From the NCBI RefSeq assembly GCF_009730915.1, contig NC_052475.1, forward strand, positions 17,515,430-17,579,429: a stretch of DNA of 64,000 bases, given 5' to 3'. The translations under genes and the position numbers were made by a program. This document shows positions 1 through 10,469 of the stretch, one piece after another (positions within the stretch are counted from its first letter, which is position 1; every line of letters begins with the position of its first letter). This DNA comes from Dioscorea cayenensis subsp. rotundata. Its lineage: Eukaryota; Streptophyta; Magnoliopsida; Dioscoreales; Dioscoreaceae. The notes below the pieces were generated by a model. That model was not told where the DNA came from and ran no database searches. It was given only the letters and a program-made list of their open reading frames with translations.

Positions 1-488
1 GCAACCCGTGTACCAATAGACTGTGTGATCATTGGTATGTGCTTAGTTTTTGACATCTATGTTATTTGAAATAAATTTGATTTTTGATTTTGATAAATTA
101 TGATTTTTGTAAATAATCCTTATATTTTAAGTGGGCAACTTATTGAGCTGTCAAGCTCATATTCTTCTTGTTGATTTTTTTAAGATCTGAAGTGATTAAT
201 ACAACAAACATCTTAGTGAGCTAGAGAGAGATTGTATTCTTGTGCATTTCTAAATTTGAGTTGTCATTCTGTCTCACATTTATGTATAGAACACCAGCTT
301 GTATCAGAAGTTGGAATTTTGAACTTTACGAATTTCTGATTTTGACTTTTAAAATCACAGTTCTGTTAGATTGTATGCTTGTCTTGAGATAGGTTCTAAG
401 GTCTTGCATGCCTATTGTGCTATGCACTATAGGTGTGCGTCCGTTTATCGGCCTACTGGGTCTTGCAAGCCAGGTTCGGGACATGACA
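1..488. mobile_element. possible 3' end of an LTR (partial)
   Basis: There is no coding potential. The stretch ends in 'ttcgggacatgaca' at about 475-488, a CA-terminated, GC-richer tail like the 3' end of many plant gypsy LTRs. Immediately to the right begins sequence homologous to the 3' flank of dioxygenase copy D. The left boundary lies outside the window and no second LTR is visible, so this is a tentative call. Confidence 0.25.
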
Positions 489-904
489 TCTTTATAATTT
501 TATAGTGATCGGCTTAATCTCACAACCATTTCACGAACATAACAAATTAATATTAAACTCAACCATTTCTCGAACATCACAAATTAATATTAAACATATC
601 TAAGAACAAAATAGCATTAAATATAAAAAATACTTACTCAACAAAAAGATTGCATGACACGAGGCACATTTTATTAGTAGTAACAATATATATATTGAAA
701 TATATATACAGCATCAGACACTTTTTACTACAAGCAACAACATAGTGAAATATATAGCATCACATCACCTGATACTTTTTTTACTAGTAGCAACAAGATA
801 GTGAAATAGATCAATACATGACATCACGTAAGAGCAACTTAATAAAATAGAATGATGATATATATCATATGAGACACGCAGTATGCATAACTTGCACTAC
901 CAAC
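489..904 (-). other. 3' flank of dioxygenase copy A, separated from it by the copia insertion
   Basis: This stretch lines up with the DNA downstream of dioxygenase copy D (about 30540-30905). Both contain runs such as 'aagaacaaaatagcatta' and similar poly-purine blocks, then 'gcataacttgca', in the same order. The homology stops at the copia LTR (905) and resumes after it at 5954. The stretch is therefore the native downstream region of copy A, pushed away by the insertion. It has no coding potential. Confidence 0.6.
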
Positions 905-1290
905 TGAAAGGATAAACCAGTCACTTAGGAAGAACAAAGCAAGAAAACAGAGAGTTGCGGCAAAACCTCCTAACTGTTTTGCTTACTACTTTCAAAAGTT
1001 TATAACATTCTACATAACAATGATGACAGGGGTAGACGAGAGAGAACAGAAAAACTAGGAATAGTACAACAAAATAAATTAGAAAAATCTAATCTAGATC
1101 CAAATATAAGATCCATGCATTTAACGTGATAGCAATCCATCGTATGAGGTTCACCCAAACACGCAAGTAACCATGTGATCCACGTGCATGAGTGGAGACA
1201 CAAAACACAGCTGGCCCGCATTGAGTGGACTCACTGAACCACCAGCCCACTTCTCTCCAATCACGAACCTCGTATGGATTACAACCTACA
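905..1290 (-). repeat. 3' LTR of the copia element
   Basis: 386 bp, repeated at 5575-5953. Read on the minus strand it begins TGTAGGTTGTAATCC and ends CCTTTCA. The polypurine tract AAAGGAGAG lies just inside it, at about 1291-1302 on the minus strand. Confidence 0.93.
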
Positions 1291-1299
1291 TACTCTCCT

Positions 1300-4200
1300 T
1301 TAATCCAAGCTACGAGGTTCCAACTCTCTCACTCTCAACGATTGACGTAAAGCAGCGAACCTCATGCTCGGTAATGCTTTAGTCAATATGTCCGCCTTCT
1401 GTTCTCCGGAGCTCACCGGATGCACCACGATCTTCCCTTTCTCAACACATTCTCTGATGAAATGGAAGCACATATCTATGTGCTTGCTGCGACCATGATG
1501 TACTGGATTTTTCATCAGATCAATAGCTGATTTATTATCCACGAACACCGTTGATGGTTCGAGTATACTCCCAATCATTTCATTGACTACACTTGCTAAC
1601 CAAACTGCATGGCAAGCGGCAGCAACTGCTACTATATATTCGGCCTCACACGAAGACAATGCCATCGTTCGTTGCTTGTATGAGTTCCACGATACCAGAC
1701 TGTTATTGATATAGAATGCCATCCTTCCTGTACTCTTCCTGTCATCGAGATCACCCGCTAGATCGCTGTCCGTGTAGCCAACCAATTCTTCGCTCTCCTC
1801 ACCTCTGATATATACCAAACCAAAGTGTGTGGTCCCCTTCAAGTATCTTAATATTTGTTTTACTGCTTTATTGTGCATCGTAGTCGGCCTCTGCATATAT
1901 CTGCCAAGTACTCCCATGATGTATGCCATGTCTGGTCGAGTGTGTAGAAGGTATCTGAGGCACCCGATGCTCCAGCGGCACTTAGTGACATCCACAGGTT
2001 CGCCTTCACTATCTCTGTGTAGTCTCAGCTTAGGCTCTAGAGGGAGATTGGTTGTGTTACTTCCACTCATTCTGAACCGTTGTAGTACTCTGTTAGCGTA
2101 TGTTGTTTGTCTGATTATAATTTTCTTCTCCTTTTGGTCTACTTCGATGCCCAAATAATATGACAAAAGACCCAGGTCACTCATCTTAAATTCCACCATC
2201 ATCTGTGCTTTAAACTGGTCAATTTCATCCTTGCTTCTTCCTGTGATTATCAAATCATCCACGTATATTCCCACAATGACTGCAACTCCTTCTTCTTGTC
2301 TTGTATAAAGTGCTTGCTCCTGAGCGCTTCTCTAAAAGTGGAGAGTCTTCAAATAGCCATCCAAACAGGAATTCCACGCTCGCTGGGCCTGACACAATCC
2401 ATATAGGGCCTTGGTTAACTTGTATACCATGTGCTCTTTCCCTGGCACCTCGAATCCCTCTGGCTGGGTTACGTAAACCTCTTCTGTTATGACTCTATTC
2501 AGGAAGGCAGATTTCACATCCATGTGATGAACCTCCCATCCCCTGTTTGCAACAACAGCGAGAATTACCCGGATAGTGTCTAGCCAAGCCACTGGTGCGT
2601 AGACCTCATTGAAGTCTACTCCTTGCCATTGGACATAACCTTTCACAACTATCCTTGCCTTATGTTTGATTACCTTCCCTTCTAAGTCCTGTTTTATTTT
2701 GTAGATCCATTTCAGTCCAATGGGTGTCTTCCCGGGAGGCAATTCAGTTAAGGACCAAGTGCAATTCTCTTCTATCGTGTCAATTTCACTCCTCATGGCT
2801 TGCTGCCACACCTCCTCCTTTGTTGCTTCACTGTAAGATGAGGGTTCCTCGGTTTCAAGTAGTAACAACTCATCTAGCACTTGTTCTCCCTCCGTATCTG
2901 CATATATATCCGCAAGTGAACGGTATTTCTCTGGTTATTATCAGAGATTTGTAAATTTGGTGTCTCTTGACTAGTGATGTGAGTCTCTCCATTTTTTGGT
3001 GTCTGTGACGCATTTAACATATCTCTTTCATGCATAGTAGGCCTAAGCTCAGTGCTTCTTGCGACCACAAGCGATCCAGGACCCAGTGCAACTCCAGCTC
3101 TTATCGAATCAACTACTTCTCATGGTTTTGTACTCTCACTACATCTAGTGTCATTAGTCTCCCCTTTAGTTAGTGAAACCACAAACTCTGGACAACTCTA
3201 GGTCTCCCCCTTACTGGTTTCATCCCAATTCCACTCCATGTCTTCTTGAAAAACCACATCCCTACTCACATGAAGTTTGTTGCGGGACGGGTCATACAGA
3301 CGATGTGCCTTGCTTCCCTCTTCTTCGCCGAGGTATACCATGGCCATGCTACGATCATCGAGCTTCTTGAGATGCAGCACCGTTACCTTGGTATACGCTA
3401 CACACCCGAATATCTTCAGTTGGCCCAAATGAGGCTTCTTCCCATACAACGCTTCAAATGGTGTGCAGTTCTTCAAAGCTTTAGTCGGCATGCGATTCAA
3501 CAAGTGCACTGCATGCCGCACTGCCTCTCCCCAGAAGTTCCCAGGTACGTGCATGCTCTTAAGGAGAGCCCTCACAGTGTTCATGACGGTGCGGTTCCTT
3601 CTTTCAACTGTGGCGTACTATTGGGACGAATACGGTGCAGTGAGTTGTCGCTTGATGCCCGAATCGTTGCACATCTCTGTGAATTTGGTTGATAGGAATT
3701 CTCCTCCACGGTCTAATCTCACTGTTTTAATCCGCCGACCTGTGAGATTCTCCGCTAGTTTTTTGAAAATTTTAAATTCAGTGCAAACATGATTCTTAGC
3801 CTTCACGAAGTACACCCACATCCAACGAGAATAATCATCAACAATTAAGAAAAAATATTGGTTACCTGCTATAGTACATGGAGTTATAGGCCCGCACAAG
3901 TCAATATGGAGAAGTTCTAATGGTTCACTGGCTCTGTAACTTGCTTGGGACGGGAAAGGGCTTCTGGTTTGCTTCGCGACAAGACACCCTTCACACACCT
4001 TGTTCAATTTAGTGATAACAGGAACTCCATGTGCTATTTGCTTCAACGCCATAAGCTTCAAAGCATGAAAGTTCACATGGTCGAGTCTTGCATGCCACAG
4101 CCATGCCGGGTCTTCTATATTCGTCATGAGACACGCCGGTTTACCAACCGTGAGTTGGATCTTGTAGAGCCTGTTCATCATGCGCTTCACGGCCATTAGC

Positions 4201-5547
4201 AAAGTTCTCGTCTCATCGTAGACTTTCAGGAACTCTCCTATCATTTCAACTTCGAAACCATCCTCTGTCATTTGACCTAAGCTTATAATATTGCTACGAA
4301 ATTTAGGTATGTAGTAAACCTCCGAGAGGAATCGATGGTCTCCGTTCTTGTATTGAAGTAAGATGGAGCCTTTTCCCAAGATTTTCACTATCGACCCATC
4401 TCCTAACTTCACTGCCCCTGTGATACTCTCATCCAAGTTGTGAAACTTTTCCCGATGGCCCGTCATATGATTACTCGCTCCATTGTGTAAATACCAGACA
4501 TCAGTGTAAGTGGAGCTTTTCTCAGCATCATGAAACTCGGGGAAGACATCCTCTTCACTTAACATCACGACATCAAGCTTCTTCTCCTTCAGAGTTTTTC
4601 CTTGCGCTATGGTCAACATGAGTGCAGGTTCCTCATCATGGATAAGGTTGGCCTCCTCTTCCCGTTTCTCATTCCAACACTCTGATGCGTAATGGCCCAG
4701 CTTATCACAATTGAAACATTTAATGTGTTTCTTATCTCTGCTTCCGCTACTGCTTCCTTCCCGAAATGAGGAACAGGGAATGTCGCGTCCCCTTCTACGT
4801 ACCACGCCCGCGGCCTCTGCTCCAGCTTCCAAGACTTCCTCTGTCGTGTCTTCGCGTCTCTTCCCAGTCTCTTTTTGCCCGTGTATTCCACTCCTCATGG
4901 GTAAGTAGTAATTGATCTCCCTGACCATCCTCCTTACGTATACGTTCTTCATAGGCCTTCAGTCTTCTGATGGCCTCTTCGAACAACATGTCATCGATAT
5001 CAATAAGCTGCTCAAGCAACGTGACCACCTGCATGAATTCCTTCGGAACAGATCCGAATAGCTTCTTCACCTGTGCAACATCACCCAACGGTTCGCCAAG
5101 TTCACTGAATTTGTTCGCCATGCCACTGATTTTCCCTGCAAAATCATCAATGGAGTCGCTCTCTTTCATTTTAAAAACTTCGAACTCACTTTTGAGTATT
5201 TGCACCCTTGCCTTCTTCACCCTATCCACGCCGAGGAAACGGGTTTTGATGCTATCCCACGCCTCCTTCGCAGTTTTCTTCTTGGTGATTTGTAGTTAAA
5301 TGTCCTCTGGCATCGCTTGGAAGATGCACACCCGGGCCATCTTATCCTTCCTCACATCTACCGCCACTCCGGCAGCAGGTTCCACAGCCTCCCACACTCC
5401 CTGCGCGTCCATATTGGCCTCCATCTTGATCGCCCAAGCGGAGTAGTTAGAGAGAGGGAGCATCGGATACTGCAATGGCACCACTCCTTCCTTTGCTGCT
5501 TGCTGTGTGGTGATCGTCATGTCTTCAAAGCGAAGATACTTTGGCAT
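1300..5547 (-). pseudogene. copia gag-pol polyprotein, broken by several stops and a frameshift
   Basis: Read 5' to 3' on the minus strand: a Gag region (about 5547-4795); a zinc knuckle CFNCDKLGHYASEC near 4680-4720; an aspartic protease region (LHNGASNHM, with the usual active-site Asp apparently changed to Asn); an integrase zinc site and core (HIDLCGP, VDDYSRW); RT (YAPVAWLDTIR, ALYGL, YVDDLI with both catalytic Asp); and RNase H (SSCEAEY, VDNKSAI), ending at 1300. Breaks: an in-frame stop at about 5296 in Gag, a frame change at about 4750-4800 before the zinc knuckle, an in-frame stop at about 3618 in the integrase, a poorly readable stretch at about 2880-3198, and an in-frame stop at about 2332 before YVDD. 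At least one break (about 3618) fits a C-to-T change. Its two LTRs are still similar, so the decay is moderate in age. The start is inferred from the first Met after the primer site. Confidence 0.9.
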
Positions 5548-5560
5548 CCACTCCAACCTT

Positions 5561-5571
5561 CTCTGATACCA
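5561..5571 (-). other. copia primer-binding site (initiator Met tRNA)
   Basis: The minus-strand sequence TGGTATCAGAG starts three bases inside the 5' LTR. This is the standard plant copia primer site complementary to the 3' end of initiator methionine tRNA. Confidence 0.9.
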
Positions 5572-5574
5572 GAA

Positions 5575-5953
5575 TGAAAGGATAAACCAGTCACTTAGGA
5601 AGAACAAAGCAAGAAAACATAGAGTTGCGGCAAAACCTCCTAACTGTTTTGCTTACTACTTTCAAAAGTTTATAACATTCTACATAAAAATGATGATAGG
5701 GGCAAACGAGAGAGAATAGAAAAACTAGGAATAGTACAACAAAATAAATTAGAAAATCCAATCTAGATCCAAACATAAGATCCATGCATTTAACGTGATA
5801 GCAATCCATCGTACGAGGTTCACCCAAACACGCAAGTAACCATGTGATCCACATGCATGAGTGGAGACACAAAACACAGCTGGCCCACATTGAGTGGACT
5901 GCCACTAGCCCACTTCTCTCCAATCACGAGCCTCGTATGGATTACAACCTACA
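5575..5953 (-). repeat. 5' LTR of the copia element
   Basis: 379 bp, the direct-repeat partner of 905-1290. It is slightly shorter because of small indels, including one near 5901-5911. It would carry the element's promoter. Confidence 0.93.
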
Positions 5954-5972
5954 CCAGCTGTAATATTGATGA

Positions 5973-6796
5973 TCAAACAGTATCATCGATGCCACAAAAG
6001 GTCTTTTAAGTGGTGTAGTAGTCTTGGAAACCCATCTTAGAATTGTAAAATTGGAAATAGTCATTAAAATCAAATGACTTATATAATACGGGGTGTGTGG
6101 CATCAATGAACTCTGGAAGAGTTTGTATAATGAAACCGTTTGCCCCTGTTGACAGAAATAATTTCACATATCTTTTGTCATTACTTTTGTTCTTAATAAC
6201 CCGATGTCCAGTTGCTTGAAGCCTTCATTTGTCCATGTCTACGTTAACAAGTCAAAAAATATTATTATTATATTTATCTAACAGATGCAAATAATTAATT
6301 AGATCGATTTTAAAATATATATATGATTGAAATTTTATTTCAAGCTAAATTTATTTATTTATTTTGAAAAGAAGGTGGGAGTGCGTTCAAGCTAAATTTA
6401 GTTAGGCTGCATGAACTCAAGTTTTTCTGATTAAAATAATAAAGGTAATGAGTTTGAGTGGACCTCCATAGCTTCTGCGATGAGGACAATGTAACAATAA
6501 GAGGCAGGCCTGATCCACTGACCAGTTTTGATCAAAACCTCAAGACCATCAACTTCATCTTGCCCAATGATGGTGATGAAATTGGGATCAGTGTCCGCTC
6601 CCATGTACTGTTTATCTTTATCCTCCTTCTCCTCGCTTTTGTAACTAGATGCATTCAATATATACTTTGTCTTCTGGTTCATCTCATCATAATACTTGTC
6701 CTCAACTCCAAACCCTCCATCATCATCCTAGTTACCATTTGACTTAATTCTTTCATTGCCTCTACGTATCTCTGCATCGTATCACTGTCCCCAAAA

Positions 6797-6833
<37 letters not shown>

Positions 6834-7272
6834 ATATTGTCAATAATATATATATATATACATAAGACATTAATTTACCAGAAGTTATTTATCAAAAAAA
6901 AAAAAAATTTACCAGAAGTTATGGTTTCCTTGAGGCCACATGAGACTAGTGAAACTCCGAATACTCTCCACGTTTCCTTCATAGACAGTGATACGCTGCG
7001 CGCTTGGAACATATTAACTTATTGCTATAGCTTGCGGAGCGAGACTTGACATGCGTGGGCAGGTCAAACAACTCAGTGATGCCTTTTTTGAATACCTGCT
7101 CCCTCAGCTTCGGATCCTACTGTGGATCATACACTACTTCAAACGTACCGTAAACATGAAGTGCATTCATGACATCTGTTCGCACTGCAATCCATTCTGG
7201 TGTGCCGACGACCAGTCCGGAAAAATTGATCTTGGGCAGTTCTTACTTCTCATCAGTAGTCTCTGAGTTCAT
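5973..7272 (-). pseudogene. 2-oxoglutarate/Fe(II) dioxygenase, AOP-like, copy A (pseudogene)
   Basis: Three exons align with copy D: exon 1 at 7272-6913, exon 2 at 6784-6464, exon 3 at 6238-5973. The reading frame is dead. Exon 1 has two in-frame stops (a TAA after about nine codons, and a TAG in the segment matching VYDPLQDP of copy D) and a +1 insertion near 7010. Exon 2 has a 1-bp deletion near 6705. Exon 3 has a 1-bp deletion just after the AWTN position. The first iron ligand is also lost: HTD reads DTD (CAC to GAC, about 6590). A copia element sits 20 bp past the stop position and a gypsy element starts about 306 bp upstream of the old start codon. Intron 1 carries an (AT)n tract. Noncoding identity to copy D, including intron 2, is high, so A and D are recent duplicates. 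Confidence 0.9.
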
Positions 7273-7573
7273 CTTGTTACAATAATATTATATATTGGTC
7301 ACTCATTTAATGATCAACTTAGATATATATACACGTATATAAACGAGGTGGGAAATGGGAATGAAGACCTCGAGATCATTAGTAAATTTTCACCGACAAA
7401 TTATTTATTTCCTTTCCATAATGCTGTTCAAATCTTATCTTTCCTACCAATTTTGGTATTACCACGTACGTACGGATGGGAATGGGAACAGCGGTCTATC
7501 CGACCCTATCCAGCTGTATTGCACTCTTGGAGAAGAAATATAAATGATTAGAGCTGTGTTAGCATGATTGGAG
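7273..7573 (-). promoter_or_regulatory. former upstream region of dioxygenase copy A
   Basis: This is noncoding. The minus-strand upstream region has a TATA-like 'tttatata' around 7333-7342 and a flank ('gggaatgaagacctcgagatc') that recurs upstream of copies B, C and D. The gypsy LTR begins at 7579 and cuts the region off from distal sequence. Confidence 0.4.
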
Positions 7574-7578
7574 CTGTG

Positions 7579-8224
7579 TGTTCTGAAGGCTGGAGTGGCT
7601 TCAAATATCCAGGCAAAGGATTTAAATACAGAGCACGTGATGGGGAGGCCATTGGATGATTCAGTAGGTGACGAGGCAGGAGAAAAGCTGAGTGGGCGAA
7701 GAAGCCAAAAGATAAGAAGGTCCAATACAAGGATGGAGGGGTTCGTCACCAATGCCAGCAGGTCCAAGCCTTGTTGAGGAGGAGGTACAACTTTAGAGAA
7801 GCTGTTACGACTACGTGGCAGTGAGATATATAAAGGCAGTAAAGAAGGGAAAAAAAGAGTAAGAAGAAAGAAGAGAAAGCTAGGCCTACTGGTGCTCCGG
7901 TCATCGTCTCCGGCGCCGGTCAGGAGGGAAGGGTTTCCCGTATTTTACTATTTTCTGGTTTGTTTTCTGTGGATCTACAGCTCTGCGAGCTTAGTTCCTT
8001 GTTATCTGTTTGTTTGAGAACCTTGTTGCTATTTTGGTATGTGGATGCTTGATCTGCTTATTTGATGGTCTGGTAGTTTAATTCCTGAAGAGATCTGATT
8101 GTCATTACTGAATCTATTGATATTTCAATATATCAGAGGAGATTTTAGCTGGGGAGAGTGAGATCTCATAGTAAATTCAGTTGATTTGGTTGATTAGTTC
8201 TGTGATTGTAGTGAATTCATCACA
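7579..8224 (+). repeat. 5' LTR of the gypsy chromovirus
   Basis: 646 bp, beginning TGTTCTGAAGG and ending GAATTCATCACA. Its partner is 18857-19500. The primer-binding region follows at 8225 ('aatttggtgctttcattg'); I do not assign its tRNA. Confidence 0.95.
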
Positions 8225-8251
8225 AATTTGGTGCTTTCATTGAGTTTGAAA

Positions 8252-10462
8252 ATGGGTGAAGCTACTAGAAACAAGGATCTAGCTGCCAAATTGGATTTGA
8301 TACTGATCACTATGGATCAGAGGGAGGAGAGGATGCTAACGGCAATGGATCAGAGAGAGGAGAGGGTTAAGATGTTGGAGCAGAATATGGCCACCATCTC
8401 GAAATACATCGAGACTCATCAAACTCAAGGGTATACTGGTTCATCCTCTGGACCACCAGTTCATATTGAGGCTTTAGGAGGTCAAGAATATCGAAGATCA
8501 CCAACATATCATTCCAGATCAGTGAGGGTGGATTTTCCCAGATTTGAGGGAATTGATGTTCTCCAATGGATATATAAGGCAGAGCAGTACTTTGAATACT
8601 ATCGAATTGATGAGGAAGAGAGATTGCAATTGGCTGTCATACATTTTGACGGACCGGTGGTTCCATGGTACCAAATGTTGAAGAAATCTGGTATCTTAAC
8701 ATCTTGGACATCATTAGTTAAAGCATTGGAACATGCTTATGGACCCTCAATGTATGAAAGCCCTGCTTATGCACTGTTTAAGCTCATTCAGGAGGATTCC
8801 GTTGCCAATTATTATGCCAACTTTACAACCCTAGCAAATAGAGTGGAGGGAATGTCTGATTCAGCATTCTTGGCTTGTTTTATTAGTGGGTTAAAACGAG
8901 AAATTCAGAGAGATGTTATACCGTGGAAGCCAGAATCAATTCCAGCAGCAGTATCTCTGGCTAAATTGTTTGAAGAGAAGTACCCAATGGCTGGCAGAGC
9001 AGGAAATAGAAGGCCAATTTTCAACCCAGACATCAGTGCTATCGGCAATCCTGGTAGAGGAGTGGCCACTCCCACACTTGCAATTAAAGCAGGTCCAGCG
9101 CTACCAGCTTTGGGACCACCAACTGCACAATCAGCTCAAGTGCCATCAGGTAATTACACTCAACCATATCGGAAGATTAGTTTCAATGAAATGCAAATAA
9201 GGAAGACAAAGGGATTGTGTTTTAATTGTGATGAGAAATTCACTCCATCACACAAATGTGCAAATAGAAGGCTATTATTATTGCAGTGGGATGAAGAACC
9301 ACCAGATAATCCACAGCAAGAAGATACTGAATTTTTGGTAGAGATGGAAAACAATCTGCAAGTTGAAGAATCTGAACCTAAGAGTTCACTTAATGCTATG
9401 AATAGTGCAGCGGTAACAGGCACCTTGAGGTTTTCGGGAAGTATTAATGGGCATCCAGTGACAATACTGTTAGATGGAGGAAGCGATGACAGCTTTATTC
9501 AACCAAGATTGGCTCAATTTTTGAATTTGGAGATTCAACCCACTAAACCTTTTAAGGTTCTGGTAGGCAATGGACAGGCATTGCAGGTTGAAGGAATGGT
9601 GAGAGAATTATCAATTAAGGTACAAGACTACATGCTGAATTTTCCAGTTTTCTTATTACCAATCGCAGGAGCTGAGGTGATAGTGGGTGCATCATGGCTG
9701 GCAACCTTGGGAGCACATATGGTGGACTACAGTAAACTATCAATACAGTTCTATCATAATGGTCAATTTATAACCTTGTATGGTGATCAGGACATTGCTC
9801 CAAAACCAGTGACAATGCATCAATTGAATAGATTATCTTCTACTAAAGGAATTGCTGAGTGTTATGAAATGTCTATGAGGGAAGTGGCAGAAGAAGAAGT
9901 TCATCAGAGTAATTCTTTGTCCACCAAGGAGGAAGGAGAACAGAAAATACAACTACCTCAGGAGATGCCTGAAATTCTGCAACAACTTTTACTCAGATAC
10001 CAGCAAGTGTTCTCCATACCAGTGGGACTACCCCCTTCAAGAAATTGTGATCATAAAATCCCTCTAATGGCAGGGTCACAACCAGTGAAAGTGAGACCCT
10101 ACAGGTATCCTCATAGCCAGAAGAATGAGATAGAGATTATGGTGGCACAAATGTTGAAAGAAGGCTTGATAGAACATAGCAATAGTCCTTTTTCCTCACC
10201 TGTAATTTTGGTTAAGAAAAAGGATGGAACATGGAGATTTTGCACAGATTACAGAGCTTTAAACGCCATCACAGTGAAAGATGCTTACCCAATTCCAGCA
10301 GTTGATGAGATGTTGGATGAGTTACAAGGTGCCAAGATTTTTTCTAAGCTAGACCTGAGGTCAGGCTACCACCAAGTGCTACTGCAGGCAGAGGATAAGT
10401 GCAAGACGGCCTTTAGAATCCATCACGGGCATTTCCAATGGTTGGTTATGCCATTTGATTAA
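8252..10462 (+). CDS. gypsy Gag-protease-RT polyprotein, 5' part
   Basis: This is an open frame of about 736 codons. It starts at ATG 8252; the frame is also open a little upstream to a TTG at 8228. It has an N-terminal coiled region with repeated MDQREER, a Gag core, a zinc-knuckle-like CFNCDEKFTPSHKC (about 9217-9258), a protease with LLDGGSDDSF (DGG in place of DSG/DTG, a variant I recall from related plant elements), and the start of RT (KKDGTWRFCTDYRALN; KLDLRSGYHQ; WLVMPF). RT stops at PF-D-stop because a G is missing at about 10459, only a few bases before the nested insertion at 10470. The rest of pol continues at 16499. The element moves by copying its RNA into DNA; it has no host function. 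Confidence 0.9.
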   Translation: MGEATRNKDLAAKLDLILITMDQREERMLTAMDQREERVKMLEQNMATISKYIETHQTQGYTGSSSGPPVHIEALGGQEYRRSPTYHSRSVRVDFPRFEGIDVLQWIYKAEQYFEYYRIDEEERLQLAVIHFDGPVVPWYQMLKKSGILTSWTSLVKALEHAYGPSMYESPAYALFKLIQEDSVANYYANFTTLANRVEGMSDSAFLACFISGLKREIQRDVIPWKPESIPAAVSLAKLFEEKYPMAGRAGNRRPIFNPDISAIGNPGRGVATPTLAIKAGPALPALGPPTAQSAQVPSGNYTQPYRKISFNEMQIRKTKGLCFNCDEKFTPSHKCANRRLLLLQWDEEPPDNPQQEDTEFLVEMENNLQVEESEPKSSLNAMNSAAVTGTLRFSGSINGHPVTILLDGGSDDSFIQPRLAQFLNLEIQPTKPFKVLVGNGQALQVEGMVRELSIKVQDYMLNFPVFLLPIAGAEVIVGASWLATLGAHMVDYSKLSIQFYHNGQFITLYGDQDIAPKPVTMHQLNRLSSTKGIAECYEMSMREVAEEEVHQSNSLSTKEEGEQKIQLPQEMPEILQQLLLRYQQVFSIPVGLPPSRNCDHKIPLMAGSQPVKVRPYRYPHSQKNEIEIMVAQMLKEGLIEHSNSPFSSPVILVKKKDGTWRFCTDYRALNAITVKDAYPIPAVDEMLDELQGAKIFSKLDLRSGYHQVLLQAEDKCKTAFRIHHGHFQWLVMPFD

Positions 10463-10469
10463 TCCAACG

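Larger units (their letters stand above)
905..5953 (-). mobile_element. Ty1/copia LTR retrotransposon, complete structure, inactive
   Basis: The element is 5.05 kb on the minus strand, bounded by direct LTRs (905-1290 and 5575-5953) that start TG and end CA when read on the minus strand. The primer-binding site next to the 5' LTR is the classic initiator-Met-tRNA type (TGGTATCAGAG). A purine tract lies inside the 3' LTR. The flanks are 'ccaac' (900-904) and 'ccagc' (5954-5958), a 5-bp target duplication with one mismatch. The domain order gag, protease, integrase, RT, RNase H is that of copia. The LTRs differ by roughly a dozen single bases plus small indels, by eye. The element landed about 20 bp past the stop position of dioxygenase copy A. 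Confidence 0.95.

Noticed and set aside
6756-6870. Tyr/Ile repeat peptides (YIYIYI) at many places
   Set aside because: These are translations of (TA)n microsatellites.
8228-8251. TTG at 8228 as the start of gypsy gag-pol
   Set aside because: The frame is open there but it overlaps the primer-binding region; ATG 8252 is the first regular start.
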